Source: Paraburkholderia phenazinium (GTDB taxonomy: Bacteria > Pseudomonadota > Gammaproteobacteria > Burkholderiales > Burkholderiaceae). From it: 64,000 nt of DNA. The translations under genes and the position numbers were made by a program. The notes under the pieces are model-generated. The model was not told the DNA's origin. It was given only the letters and a program-made list of their open reading frames with translations, and ran no database searches. The stretch is taken from positions 1,240,001 through 1,304,000 of the forward strand of contig NZ_FSRU01000001.1 in NCBI RefSeq assembly GCF_900142845.1, given 5' to 3'. This document shows positions 28,379-37,414 of this stretch, piece after piece; the first letter of the stretch is position 1, and every line of letters begins with the position of its first letter.

Positions 28379-29860
28379 TCAAGCCGCGTAAGCGGCGATC
28401 GCGCTGCGCGCGCCGTTGCCCAACACCTGCAACGCGTCGCGCAGCGCGCTTCTGAAGCGCGGCTGGGCGGCCAGCTCGGCGGGGAATACTTCGCGGACTT
28501 CGAGCAGGGCCGCAACGAGGGCGTCCGGTTCATCGTGCGCGGCGGCGGCGAGTGTCTGCAGCCGGGCGGCGAGCGGGTCTTTCACCTCAAAGCGCGTGCC
28601 GTCGTCGGCATGGCCGCGCAAAAACCTCATCCATGCGGCGACGGCCAGTGCGAGCCGGGCAAACGGCTGTCCGGCGTCGATGCGTGCCGCGATCGTGCCG
28701 AGCAGGCGCGGCGGAATTTTCTGGCTGCCGTCCATCGCGATCTGTGCGCAACGATGTTTGAGCGCCGGGTTGGCGTAGCGTGCGAGCAATGCGTCGCGAT
28801 AGCTTAGGATGTCGAATGATCTGGGCACGCTCAACGTGGGGGCGATTTCGTCGCTCATCATGGCGTGGATCAGACGCCGCATGTCGGGGTTGCCGATGGC
28901 CGCATCGATGGTGTCGAAGCCGGCCAGCATCGACAGGTAGGCAAGCGTCGAATGCGTGCCGTTCAGCATGCGCAGCTTGGCGAGTTCGAACGGCGTGACA
29001 TCGTCCACCAGTTGCGCACCGACGGCGTCCCACGCAGGACGTCCGGCCGGAAAGCGGTCTTCGATCACCCATTGCCGGAACGGCTCGCACGGCACCGGCG
29101 CGGCGTCGCAGTAGCCCAGCACGCGTGCCGCCGACTCCCGCTCGCTCTCCGTGGTGGCGGGAACGATGCGGTCGACCATCGTCGAAGGAAACGCCACGAC
29201 GTCGGCAATCCAGTCCGCCAACGACGGATCGAGTTGCCTTGCGAACGAACACACCACCCGACGCAAGGCGGCGCCGTTATGCGCGAGGTTGTCGCACGAC
29301 AGCACGGTGAACGGGTTGTCACTGGCGCGCCGCCCGCGCAACGCGGCGGCCAGAATGCCCGGCACGCTGCGCGGCGTATGCGGATTCGCCAGATCGTGCG
29401 CCACCAGCGGGTCGTCCAGTGCGACCTCGCCCGTCTTCGGATCGCGGCAATAGCCCTTCTCCGTCACCGTCAGCGAGACGATGCGCACCTGTGGATCGGC
29501 GAGGCGTCCGAACAACGCGTCGTGGTCGTGCGGCATCGCCAGCACTTCGAGCAGCGCACGCGCGAGCGTCACCTTTTCGCCGGCGGGGCCGCGCTCGACG
29601 ACGCTATACAGACCCTGCTGCGCCATCAATGCGTCGCGTTTGCTCACGTCGCCCTGCAGCGTGACGCCACAGATGCCCCATTCGCCGCCTGCGGCGAGCA
29701 TCGCCTCTTCGGTGTACAGCGCCTGATGGGCGCGATGAAAATTGCCGATCCCGAGATGCACGATGCCGATTCGCGGTTCGCACCATGACGTGGACAAAAC
29801 GTGCGCATCGAGTGCAGGCAGGGCGTGGCGAGTCAGGCGAGGCAGGGCGGACGAGGTCAT
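28379..29860 (-). CDS. Mannitol/mannonate dehydrogenase family protein (fructuronate reductase-like)
   Basis: A 493-residue polyol-specific long-chain dehydrogenase. The NAD motif GIVHLGIGNFHRAHQA is at about 31-46, the KGYC stretch at about 138, and the catalytic lysine region FELAKLRMLNGTHS at about 294-307. The family includes mannitol 2-dehydrogenase, UxuB fructuronate reductase and arabinitol dehydrogenase. Lying divergent from manD, it most likely interconverts D-fructuronate and D-mannonate. The start is ATG at 29860; an open frame continues upstream antisense to manD but is not coding. Confidence 0.87.
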   Translation of the reverse strand: MTSSALPRLTRHALPALDAHVLSTSWCEPRIGIVHLGIGNFHRAHQALYTEEAMLAAGGEWGICGVTLQGDVSKRDALMAQQGLYSVVERGPAGEKVTLARALLEVLAMPHDHDALFGRLADPQVRIVSLTVTEKGYCRDPKTGEVALDDPLVAHDLANPHTPRSVPGILAAALRGRRASDNPFTVLSCDNLAHNGAALRRVVCSFARQLDPSLADWIADVVAFPSTMVDRIVPATTESERESAARVLGYCDAAPVPCEPFRQWVIEDRFPAGRPAWDAVGAQLVDDVTPFELAKLRMLNGTHSTLAYLSMLAGFDTIDAAIGNPDMRRLIHAMMSDEIAPTLSVPRSFDILSYRDALLARYANPALKHRCAQIAMDGSQKIPPRLLGTIAARIDAGQPFARLALAVAAWMRFLRGHADDGTRFEVKDPLAARLQTLAAAAHDEPDALVAALLEVREVFPAELAAQPRFRSALRDALQVLGNGARSAIAAYAA

Positions 29861-29955
29861 GAGCGTGAGATCCGGGAGTGAAGCAAACGGTGCAACCGAA
29901 CGGTAACGCGGGCATCCCGGCCCGAAGCACGGGGGGAAACCCTCATTTGACGTGT

Positions 29956-29977
29956 TGCTATACTTGTATGGTAGCAT
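29956..29977 (+). promoter_or_regulatory. Extended -10 promoter and putative operator upstream of manD
   Basis: TGCTATACT at 29956-29964 is an extended -10 element. Directly downstream at 29968-29977 lies ATGGTAGCAT, an imperfect palindrome (ATGsTAsCAT). ATGGTAGTAT occurs again at 33755-33764, before the GntR gene. It is a candidate operator for that regulator. Confidence 0.35.
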
Positions 29978-30025
29978 CGTTTTCAAGCTGTTCTTCGCCG
30001 TCCCTGAACCTGCAAGGAAGCCTTC

Positions 30026-31234
30026 ATGAAGATCGTTCGCGCCGACGTCATCGTCACCTGCCCAGGGCGCAATTTCGTCACCTTGAAGATCGTCACGGAC
30101 GAAGGGGTCCACGGCATCGGCGATGCGACCCTCAACGGCCGCGAGCTGGCAGTGGCGTCGTATCTGAAAGACCACGTGTGTCCCACCTTGATCGGCCGAG
30201 ATCCGGGCCGCATTGAGGACATCTGGCAATACCTGTACAAGGGCGCGTACTGGCGCCGCGGTCCGGTGACAATGACGGCGATTGCCGCCGTGGACGTGGC
30301 GCTGTGGGACATCCTCGGCAAAATCACGGGCATGCCGCTGTACCGCCTGCTGGGAGGCGCGTCGCGCGACGGCGTGATGGTCTACGGGCATGCCACGGGC
30401 CGGGATATTCCGGAAGCGCTCGATCGCTACGCGGAACATCTCGAAGCGGGCTACAAGGCGATCCGCATCCAGTGCGGCGTGCCGAACATGCGCTCGGTGT
30501 ATGGCGTGTCGAAAGGCAAGGGCATGTATGAGCCGGCTACCAAAGGCGCGGTCGAAGAGCAGAGCTGGTCGTCGGAAAAGTATCTCGACTTCGTGCCGAA
30601 GCTGTTCGAAGCGGTGCGCGAGAAGTTCGGCTTCGAGTCGCATCTGCTGCATGACGTGCATCACCGTCTCACGCCGATCGAAGCGGCACGTCTCGGCAAA
30701 TCCGTCGAACCCTACCGCCTGTTCTGGATGGAAGATCCGACTCCGGCTGAGAACCAGGCGGGCTTCCGCCTGATTCGCGAGCATACGGTGACGCCGATTG
30801 CAGTTGGCGAAGTGTTCAACAGCATCTGGGACTGCAAGCAACTGATCGAAGAGCAACTGATCGACTACATCCGCGCCACGCTCACGCATGCGGGCGGGAT
30901 TACCCATTTGCGGCGCATTGCGGATTTTGCTTCGCTGTACCAGGTGCGCACCGGTTGTCACGGACCGTCGGATCTGTCGCCGGTCTGCATGGGCGCTGCC
31001 CTGCATTTCGACCTGTGGGTGCCGAACTTCGGCGTACAGGAATACATGGGCTTTCCCGAGCAGGCGCTCGACGTGTTCCCGCATGCGTGGCGTTTCGATC
31101 AAGGCATGATGCATCCGGGCGAGGCGCCGGGGCACGGCGTCGATATCGACGAAGCGCTGGCCGCCCGCTATCCCTACGATCCGGCCTATTTGCCGGTGGC
31201 GCGCCTCGAAGACGGCACGTTGTGGAACTGGTGA
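30026..31234 (+). CDS. manD: D-mannonate dehydratase, ManD (enolase superfamily)
   Basis: A 402-residue enzyme converting D-mannonate to 2-keto-3-deoxy-D-gluconate. Counting from the ATG, the metal ligands Asp210, Glu236 and Glu262 and the catalytic Arg147, Tyr159 and His212 fall at exactly the positions described for the Novosphingobium ManD. The ribosome site AAGGAAG lies at 30014-30020. Some ManD relatives act weakly on gluconate, but the complete catalytic set and the adjoining dehydrogenases favour mannonate. Confidence 0.95.
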   Translation: MKIVRADVIVTCPGRNFVTLKIVTDEGVHGIGDATLNGRELAVASYLKDHVCPTLIGRDPGRIEDIWQYLYKGAYWRRGPVTMTAIAAVDVALWDILGKITGMPLYRLLGGASRDGVMVYGHATGRDIPEALDRYAEHLEAGYKAIRIQCGVPNMRSVYGVSKGKGMYEPATKGAVEEQSWSSEKYLDFVPKLFEAVREKFGFESHLLHDVHHRLTPIEAARLGKSVEPYRLFWMEDPTPAENQAGFRLIREHTVTPIAVGEVFNSIWDCKQLIEEQLIDYIRATLTHAGGITHLRRIADFASLYQVRTGCHGPSDLSPVCMGAALHFDLWVPNFGVQEYMGFPEQALDVFPHAWRFDQGMMHPGEAPGHGVDIDEALAARYPYDPAYLPVARLEDGTLWNW

Positions 31235-31332
31235 GCTGAGTCTGCCTGACGCCTTGCGACGTCGCTGCGCGTCCCGTCTTCTTCTTCAGTCGCGCCACCC
31301 TGCACGCGCGGCCTTACCGATTGGAGTCTCCC

Positions 31333-32370
31333 ATGCTGGCAGCCGTTCTCCACGAACCCAAACTGATCCGCATCGACGCGCTCGATGCACCCGAACCCGG
31401 CGCAGGACAAGTACGCGTGCGGGTCCGCGCGGGCGGCATCTGCGGCTCGGATCTGTCGTACTACTTCAAGGGCAAGAGCGGCGATTTCGCGGTACGCGAG
31501 CCGTTCGTGCTGGGTCATGAAGCCGCCGGCGAAGTGGATGCAATCGGCGAGGGCGTAACGGGTCTCGCTATCGGCCAGCGTGTGGCGGTGAATCCGGGGC
31601 TCGCATGCGGCGCGTGCCGGTTCTGCGTGAGCGGCATGCCGAACCACTGCCTGCACATGCGCTTCATGGGCAGCGCGTCGACGTTCCCGCATACGCAAGG
31701 CATGTTCCGCCAGTTCATTGTCGTGACGGCGCGTCAATGCGTGCCGGTGCCGGACGGCGTCGACTTTGCCCAGGCCTCGATGGCCGAGCCGCTCGCGGTC
31801 GCATTGCACGCGGTCCGGCAAGCGGGGTCGCTGGTCGGGGCGCGGGTGCTGCTGGTCGGCTGCGGGCCGATCGGTTGCATTCTGCTCTCCGTGGCGCGGC
31901 GTGCCGGCGCGCATCGTCTCGTCGCGGTGGATATTTCGGACGCCGCGCTGAAGATGGCCCGTGCGCTAGGGGCCGACGAAACCGTCAATGCCATTGACGG
32001 CGCAACCATCAACACGTGGGCCGAGCAGCGCGGTCATTTCGACGTGGTGATCGAGGCATCGGGCAGTCCCGGGGGTCTCGATACCGCGTTGCGTTCGGTG
32101 CGAGCGGGCGGCACGGTGATTCAGGTCGGCAATCTGCCCGCCGGGCAGTCTCCGGTGGCCGCCAATCTGGTGATGGCGAAGGAAATCCGCTATCAGGGGT
32201 CGTTCCGCTTCACCGACGAATATGCGATTGCCGCCGAGGAAATCGCTGCGGGCAAGGTCGATCTGCGCCCGCTCATGACGCATGCGTTTGCCATGGAGGA
32301 GGCTAACCACGCCTTCGAAGTGGCGCTGGACCGTTCGCAGTCGATGAAGGTCCATTTGCATTTCGACTGA
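31333..32370 (+). CDS. Zinc-dependent MDR polyol/aldonate dehydrogenase (idonate/L-gulonate 5-dehydrogenase-like)
   Basis: A 345-residue medium-chain dehydrogenase. Catalytic zinc residues are in GGICGSD and LGHEAAGEV. The structural-zinc cysteines are in CGACRFCVSGMPNHC. The Rossmann motif is VGCGPIGC. The ATG at 31333 has GGAG upstream. By family it oxidises a secondary alcohol of an aldonate at C5 (L-idonate to 5-ketogluconate, or L-gulonate to D-fructuronate). The second reaction would feed the adjacent mannonate dehydrogenase and ManD. Confidence 0.88.
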   Translation: MLAAVLHEPKLIRIDALDAPEPGAGQVRVRVRAGGICGSDLSYYFKGKSGDFAVREPFVLGHEAAGEVDAIGEGVTGLAIGQRVAVNPGLACGACRFCVSGMPNHCLHMRFMGSASTFPHTQGMFRQFIVVTARQCVPVPDGVDFAQASMAEPLAVALHAVRQAGSLVGARVLLVGCGPIGCILLSVARRAGAHRLVAVDISDAALKMARALGADETVNAIDGATINTWAEQRGHFDVVIEASGSPGGLDTALRSVRAGGTVIQVGNLPAGQSPVAANLVMAKEIRYQGSFRFTDEYAIAAEEIAAGKVDLRPLMTHAFAMEEANHAFEVALDRSQSMKVHLHFD

Positions 32371-32471
32371 TTGCCGCCGCGCCGCACCCCGGCAAGCTGT
32401 TTCACAACGCGCGGTTCCCGAACACGCCGTCAATCATCGCCCGGCAAGAGGCGACACGTAGGAGACACTTC

Positions 32472-33761
32472 ATGATCAAGAGCCAGCGTTGGTTCGTCGT
32501 CGCACTGTTTTTCCTCGCGGGCGTTATCAATTACCTCGACCGCTCCGCGCTTTCGATTGCCGCGCCGCTGATCCAGAAAGACCTGCACTTCTCGCATGCG
32601 CAAATGGGCATCGTGTTCAGCAGCTTCTTTATCGGTTATGCGTTGTTCAATTTCGTCGGCGGCGTGCTGTCCGACCGCATCGGCGCGAAGCGCGTGTTCG
32701 GCGCCGCCATGGGCGTCTGGTCGATCTTCTGCGGCGCGACCGCGCTGGCGGGCGGGATCGTCTCGCTGATCGTGTTGCGGGTGCTGTTCGGCATGGGCGA
32801 AGGGCCGTTCAGTTCGTCGAACAGCAAGATGGTCAACAACTGGTTTCCGCGCAAGGAAGTGGCGAGCGCGATCGGCGTGATCAGTTCGGGCACGCCTTTG
32901 GGCGGCGCGATCGCCGGTCCGGTGGTGGGCTACATGGCATTGCGCTTCGGCTGGCGCTGGGCGTTTGTCGCGATCATGCTGCTGGGTCTCGCGTGGCTGG
33001 TGTTGTGGGTGACCATGACCACGGAGCATCCGCAGGACCATCCGCGCATTGCTCGCGAGGAGGTCGAACTCATCAAGTCAGGGCAAGCCGACGAGCATGC
33101 CATTTCGCACGCGGCGGACGGCGAGCGGCTGGGCCTCGGCTACTTCATCCGCCAGCCGGTGATTCTCGCCACCGCATGTGCGTTTTTCGCCTACAACTAC
33201 GTGCTGTTCTTTTTTCTGTCGTGGTTTCCCACCTACCTGACTGAAGCGCATCATCTGAGCCTGCGCGACATGAGCTTCGCCACCGTCATCCCGTGGCTGC
33301 TCGGCAGCATCGGGCTGGCTGCCGGCGGCTTCGTTTCGGACGGCATTCTGCGGCTCACCGGCAAGCCGCTGCTGTCGCGCAAGATTGTGCTCGGCGTATG
33401 CCTCGGCGCCGCTGCCGTGTGCGTGGCGCTGGCCGGACGGGTTGCCAGCACGCAGGGCGCGGTCGCGTTGATGTCGGTATCGATCTTCTTCCTGTATGTG
33501 ACCGGCTCGGTCTATTGGGCGGTGATCCAGGATACCGTGCCGCGTGAACATGTCGGCGGCGTGGGCGGCTTCGTTCACCTGCTGGCGAACCTGGCAGGCG
33601 TGATCGGGCCTGCGGTGACGGGCTTCATTGTGCAGGCGACGCACGGCGCTTACGGCAGCGCGTTTGTGCTGGCCGGCGCGATTGCCGTCCTCGGTGCGCT
33701 TTGCTCGCTGGTCTGGATTCGCGAGCCCCGTCCAGCGGCTTTGATGAAACGTGCATGGTAG
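32472..33761 (+). CDS. MFS sugar-acid transporter, ACS family (ExuT-like)
   Basis: A 429-residue, 12-TM symporter. The hallmark NYLDRSALSIAAP sits in TM1 and DRIGAKRVFG in the loop between TM2 and TM3, as in hexuronate and gluconate/glucarate carriers. GGAGA precedes the ATG. It lies between the MDR dehydrogenase and the GntR gene in the sugar-acid operon and probably brings in the pathway substrate. Confidence 0.9.
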   Translation: MIKSQRWFVVALFFLAGVINYLDRSALSIAAPLIQKDLHFSHAQMGIVFSSFFIGYALFNFVGGVLSDRIGAKRVFGAAMGVWSIFCGATALAGGIVSLIVLRVLFGMGEGPFSSSNSKMVNNWFPRKEVASAIGVISSGTPLGGAIAGPVVGYMALRFGWRWAFVAIMLLGLAWLVLWVTMTTEHPQDHPRIAREEVELIKSGQADEHAISHAADGERLGLGYFIRQPVILATACAFFAYNYVLFFFLSWFPTYLTEAHHLSLRDMSFATVIPWLLGSIGLAAGGFVSDGILRLTGKPLLSRKIVLGVCLGAAAVCVALAGRVASTQGAVALMSVSIFFLYVTGSVYWAVIQDTVPREHVGGVGGFVHLLANLAGVIGPAVTGFIVQATHGAYGSAFVLAGAIAVLGALCSLVWIREPRPAALMKRAW

Positions 33762-33835
33762 TATGGTGCGGTGCCTGAGGCGACTGCCTCGGGCGCCTTT
33801 CTGTCGTCTCCCACACTCTCCCGCTGTTCCGTCCG

Positions 33836-34669
33836 ATGCCGATCAAGAACTCCCGCGCTATCGCGCCCTCCGTGCCTGTCGACGCATTGCTCGCGACCCC
33901 GCGTGGCCGCCGCCGCGCCAGTGCGGCGGCCGAGCCGCGCGCTGCGTTGCCCGATCTCACCGAAAGCGTTTCGTTCGACTCGCACGAGCCAATCAGCAAG
34001 CAGATTTTCCGTGCCTTGCGCGAGGCGATCTTTGCCGGTCAGATGGTGCCGGGCACACCGCTCTCCGAGAAGGAAGTCTCGGATATGTTTCAGGTGTCGC
34101 GGCAGCCGGTACGTGAGGCCTTTATCAAGCTGGTGGAGACCGGTGTGCTGCAGGTGCTGCCGCAGCGCGGCACGCTGGTGAAGCGGATTTCGCCGCGCAA
34201 GGTGCGCGAGGGACGCTTCATCCGCGAGGCGATTGAAACGGCGGTGGTGCGCAAAGCGGCGCTGGCGATTACCGACGCTCAGCTCCAGACGCTAGCCGAC
34301 AATCTGCGCGACCAGAAACTCGCGGCGAAATCCAACGATACGGCCGCATTCCTCGCCCTCGACGAAGCGTTTCACTACGGTATCGCGCAGGCGATCGACT
34401 GCACCGCGGCATGGGAAACGATTCAGGACATCAAGGCCCAGATGGACCGGGTGCGCTATCTGAGCCTGCCCGATGTGTCGCCGCTGGATCTGCTGATCCG
34501 GCAGCATGCGAAGATTCTCGCGGCACTGCGCATGCACGATGCCGGCGCAGCGGAAGAGGCGATGCGCCGGCATCTGCGCGAGATTCTGGTGTCGCTTGGG
34601 CCGATTGCCGCGCGCAATCCGGACTGGTTCGAAGCGGACGAGCCGGAACTCGTGCCGCTATCGGTCTGA
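33836..34669 (+). CDS. GntR-family regulator, FadR/FCD type
   Basis: A 277-residue regulator with an N-terminal extension of about 50 residues. A winged helix-turn-helix follows (ISKQIFRALREAIFAG..LSEKEVSDMFQVSRQPVREAFIKL, about 52-105). A C-terminal FCD ligand domain with metal-type histidines (DEAFHYGIA, RQHAKIL, RHLREIL) completes it. It is the last gene of the sugar-acid cluster and most likely represses it, binding a pathway acid such as mannonate, fructuronate or gulonate as effector. Confidence 0.9.
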   Translation: MPIKNSRAIAPSVPVDALLATPRGRRRASAAAEPRAALPDLTESVSFDSHEPISKQIFRALREAIFAGQMVPGTPLSEKEVSDMFQVSRQPVREAFIKLVETGVLQVLPQRGTLVKRISPRKVREGRFIREAIETAVVRKAALAITDAQLQTLADNLRDQKLAAKSNDTAAFLALDEAFHYGIAQAIDCTAAWETIQDIKAQMDRVRYLSLPDVSPLDLLIRQHAKILAALRMHDAGAAEEAMRRHLREILVSLGPIAARNPDWFEADEPELVPLSV

Positions 34670-34688
34670 TCTCACGGGCCTGCTGCGC

Positions 34689-35828
34689 CTAGACGATCCG
34701 CGCCCCTTCGCGATAGGTGGCGCGCGGCACCGGCAGCGTGTCGAGCATCGTTACGCGCACGAAGTCGGCCCGCAGACCCGGCGCAATCGCGCCGCGATCG
34801 AGCAAGCCGGCGGTGCGCGCCGGTTCGGCCGACACGGTCGCCATGGCGCGCGGCAGCGTCCAGTCCGCTTTCTCCACCAGATCGAACACGGCCGTGAGCA
34901 GGCTCGACGGCACGTAGTCCGACGACAGGATGTCGAGCAGATCCGCCTTGGCGAGTTCGAGCGCGGACACGTTGCCCGAGTGCGAACCGCCGCGCACGAT
35001 ATTCGGTGCGCCCATGATCGTGGAGATGCGATGCGCGCGAGCCGCTTCGGCGGCGATGCGGGTGGTCGGAAATTCCGCCAGCACGATGCCCTCGGCGGCC
35101 GCCTGTTCGACGTGCTCGACGAGCGTATCGTCGTGGCTCGCCACCGGCAGGCCGAGCGTCTTGCAGCGTGCGACGATCTCGCGCCGGTGCGCGTCGGCGT
35201 AACGTTCCTGTTCGACGCTCAGTTCGGCCAGCGCCGTCGTCACATGCTCGTCGCTCAGCTTGCCGTTGCGTTCCTGGAAGCGGCGCCATTGTTCGCGGTC
35301 GTGCCATTGACGCTGGCCCGGCGTGTGATCCATCACCGAGGCAAGGCGCAGCAGTGGATGCCGGCAGAGCGAGTCGAATACTTCGACCACGTCGGCGGTG
35401 GCGATCTCGCAGCGCAAATGCAGAAAATGCTCGGCGCGCAGCAGGTGCCGCTCGGAGAAGCGGGTGAGGGCTTCGGCACACTGCGTCTGCAAGTCGCGGC
35501 CACGCAGACCGACGTTCGAGCGCGAGCCGATGGCGAGCGCGTCGAACACCGTGGTGATGCCGGCCGCAGCAACCTGCGCGTCGTGGATCACAAAGGCGGC
35601 ATCCGTATTCCACTGCACGCCGGGGCGCGGCGCCAGATGCTTCTCGAGATTGTCCGTATGAAGCTCGATCAGACCGGGCAGCAGATAATCGCCGTCCCAG
35701 TCTTCGGCTTCGCGTGCCGAGGTCGTGCCGCGTTCGACGTCATGAATCTTGCCGTCTTCGATGCGCACCACGCCGGTAAATACTTCGTCTCGCGTCACGA
35801 TGCGAGCGTTCCTGATCAACATCGACAT
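34689..35828 (-). CDS. phnM: RPnTP hydrolase, C-P lyase pathway
   Basis: A 379-residue amidohydrolase-fold enzyme that removes pyrophosphate from ribose-1-phosphonate 5-triphosphate to give the monophosphate, the substrate of PhnJ. The metal motif and family signature LPGLIELHTDNLEKHLAPRPGV is at about residues 49-70 and HDAQVAAAGITTVFDAL follows. It ends the minus-strand phnGHIJKLM operon, 27 bases after phnL. Confidence 0.96.
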   Translation of the reverse strand: MSMLIRNARIVTRDEVFTGVVRIEDGKIHDVERGTTSAREAEDWDGDYLLPGLIELHTDNLEKHLAPRPGVQWNTDAAFVIHDAQVAAAGITTVFDALAIGSRSNVGLRGRDLQTQCAEALTRFSERHLLRAEHFLHLRCEIATADVVEVFDSLCRHPLLRLASVMDHTPGQRQWHDREQWRRFQERNGKLSDEHVTTALAELSVEQERYADAHRREIVARCKTLGLPVASHDDTLVEHVEQAAAEGIVLAEFPTTRIAAEAARAHRISTIMGAPNIVRGGSHSGNVSALELAKADLLDILSSDYVPSSLLTAVFDLVEKADWTLPRAMATVSAEPARTAGLLDRGAIAPGLRADFVRVTMLDTLPVPRATYREGARIV

Positions 35829-35855
35829 GCTCCGTAGTCAGTCTGCGGTTGTACG

Positions 35856-36623
35856 TCAGTGCAGCGCCGGCTGACGACGCAGCGGCGGCTGGAGTTCAAG
35901 GCGGCGCGTGGCCACTTTGGTGCGGGTATCTTCATCATGAAAGATACCGACAATCGCCGCACCGCGCTCGCGTGCCTCGATAATCAGATCGGCTACCACG
36001 TCGCGGTTTTCGGCGTCGAGCGAAGCGGTGGGCTCGTCGAGCAGAAGCAGCGGATGTCCGGCGATCAGGCCGCGCGCAATATTCACGCGCTGCTGCTCGC
36101 CGCCGGAAAACGTTGCGGGCGCAAGCGACCACAGCCGTTCGGGCACATTCAGCCGCGCCAGCAGCGCGGCGGCGCGCTCGCGCGCTTCGTCTTCGGGCAC
36201 ACCGCGGGACACCAGCGGCTCGGCGACCAGCGTGAGTGTCGTCACACGCGGAATCACCCGCAGGAACTGGCTCACATAGCCCACCACGTTGCGTCGCAAG
36301 CGCAGCACGTCATGCGGCTCGGCGCCAGTAATGGCGACATGCTGCGCTTCGTGCGCCTGCGAGCGGATCGCAATGGAACCCGAGCTTGCCAGATAGTTGC
36401 CGTACAGGCAGCGCAGCAGCGTACTCTTGCCCGCCCCGGAAGGGCCGACCAGCACGACGCATTCGCCCTGTTCGACGTCGAGCGAGACGCCTGCAAGCGC
36501 ATCGATCTGCACGCCGCCCTGGGCATGCAGCGTGAAGGTCTTGCCGATGTTGACGGCGCGCAGCATCAGCGCTGCGTTGTCGATGAAAGCGCGTTCGGAC
36601 GCGCGTGATTCGATGGATGACAT
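35856..36623 (-). CDS. phnL: C-P lyase ABC-type ATPase
   Basis: A 255-residue ABC ATPase: Walker A GPSGAGKST, signature FSGGEQQRVNIARG, Walker B LLLLDEPTASLD. PhnL forms part of the C-P lyase accessory machinery rather than a membrane transporter. The ATG at 36623 has GAGG upstream; an open frame continues upstream but overlaps phnK and is not coding. Eight bases separate it from phnK. Confidence 0.95.
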   Translation of the reverse strand: MSSIESRASERAFIDNAALMLRAVNIGKTFTLHAQGGVQIDALAGVSLDVEQGECVVLVGPSGAGKSTLLRCLYGNYLASSGSIAIRSQAHEAQHVAITGAEPHDVLRLRRNVVGYVSQFLRVIPRVTTLTLVAEPLVSRGVPEDEARERAAALLARLNVPERLWSLAPATFSGGEQQRVNIARGLIAGHPLLLLDEPTASLDAENRDVVADLIIEARERGAAIVGIFHDEDTRTKVATRRLELQPPLRRQPALH

Positions 36624-36631
36624 CGTGGACC

Positions 36632-37414
36632 TCAAACCGGCAGGACGGAAGAAACCAGCGTTTGCGTGTACGGGTGTTGCGGATCGTCGAGCACCTGATC
36701 GGTCAGACCCGCTTCGACGACCTCGCCACCTTGCATGACCATCAGACGATGCGCAAGCAGGCGCGCCACGCCAATATCGTGCGTGACGATCAGCACCGAC
36801 AGATGCAGCGTGCTGGTGAGCGTGCGCAACAGATCGAGCAGACGGGCCTGCACGGAGACGTCGAGACCGGCAGTCGGCTCGTCCATGAATACGAGGCGCG
36901 GTCCGGTGACGAGATTGCGGGCAATCTGCAAACGCTGCTGCATGCCGCCGGAAAACGCGGCCGGCAATTCGTCGATCCGTGTGGCGTCCAGTTCGACCCG
37001 TTCCATCCATTGCGTCGCGGTATGGCGAATCTGGCCGTAGTGGCGCGCGCCGACCGCCATCAGCGGTTCGCCGATATTGGCGCCGGCCGACACGCCGCTA
37101 CGCAGGCCGTCGCGCGGATTCTGCTGGACGAAGCCCCATTCGGTGCGCATCAGCAAGCGGCGGCGCGGCTCGGACAACGCTCGCAGATCGAGCCGGTCGC
37201 CGTGCGTGGCGTGGTAGTGCAGGGTGCCGCTATCGGCTTCCGTGCGCAGCGCGAGCGTGTTCAGCAAGGTGGTCTTGCCCGAACCCGATTCGCCGACGAT
37301 GCACAGCACCTCGCCCGGATAGAGATCGAAGCTCACGTTTCTGCAGCCGTTACGGCCGCCGTATTGCTTCGTGATGGCGCGGGCGCTCAGAAGCGGGGTC
37401 ATGCGCGCGGTCAT
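36632..37414 (-). CDS. phnK: C-P lyase ABC-type ATPase
   Basis: A 260-residue ABC ATPase with Walker A GESGSGKTT, signature FSGGMQQRLQIARN and Walker B LVFMDEPTAGLD. PhnK docks on the PhnGHIJ core complex. The ATG at 37414 has AGGAGAG just upstream and overlaps the phnJ stop by four bases (ATGA), indicating translational coupling. Confidence 0.95.
   Translation of the reverse strand: MTARMTPLLSARAITKQYGGRNGCRNVSFDLYPGEVLCIVGESGSGKTTLLNTLALRTEADSGTLHYHATHGDRLDLRALSEPRRRLLMRTEWGFVQQNPRDGLRSGVSAGANIGEPLMAVGARHYGQIRHTATQWMERVELDATRIDELPAAFSGGMQQRLQIARNLVTGPRLVFMDEPTAGLDVSVQARLLDLLRTLTSTLHLSVLIVTHDIGVARLLAHRLMVMQGGEVVEAGLTDQVLDDPQHPYTQTLVSSVLPV

Noticed and set aside
29861..31135. N-terminal extension of the minus-strand mannonate dehydrogenase frame
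   Set aside because: The extension is antisense to manD, whose catalytic residues are all intact. The true start is the ATG at 29860.
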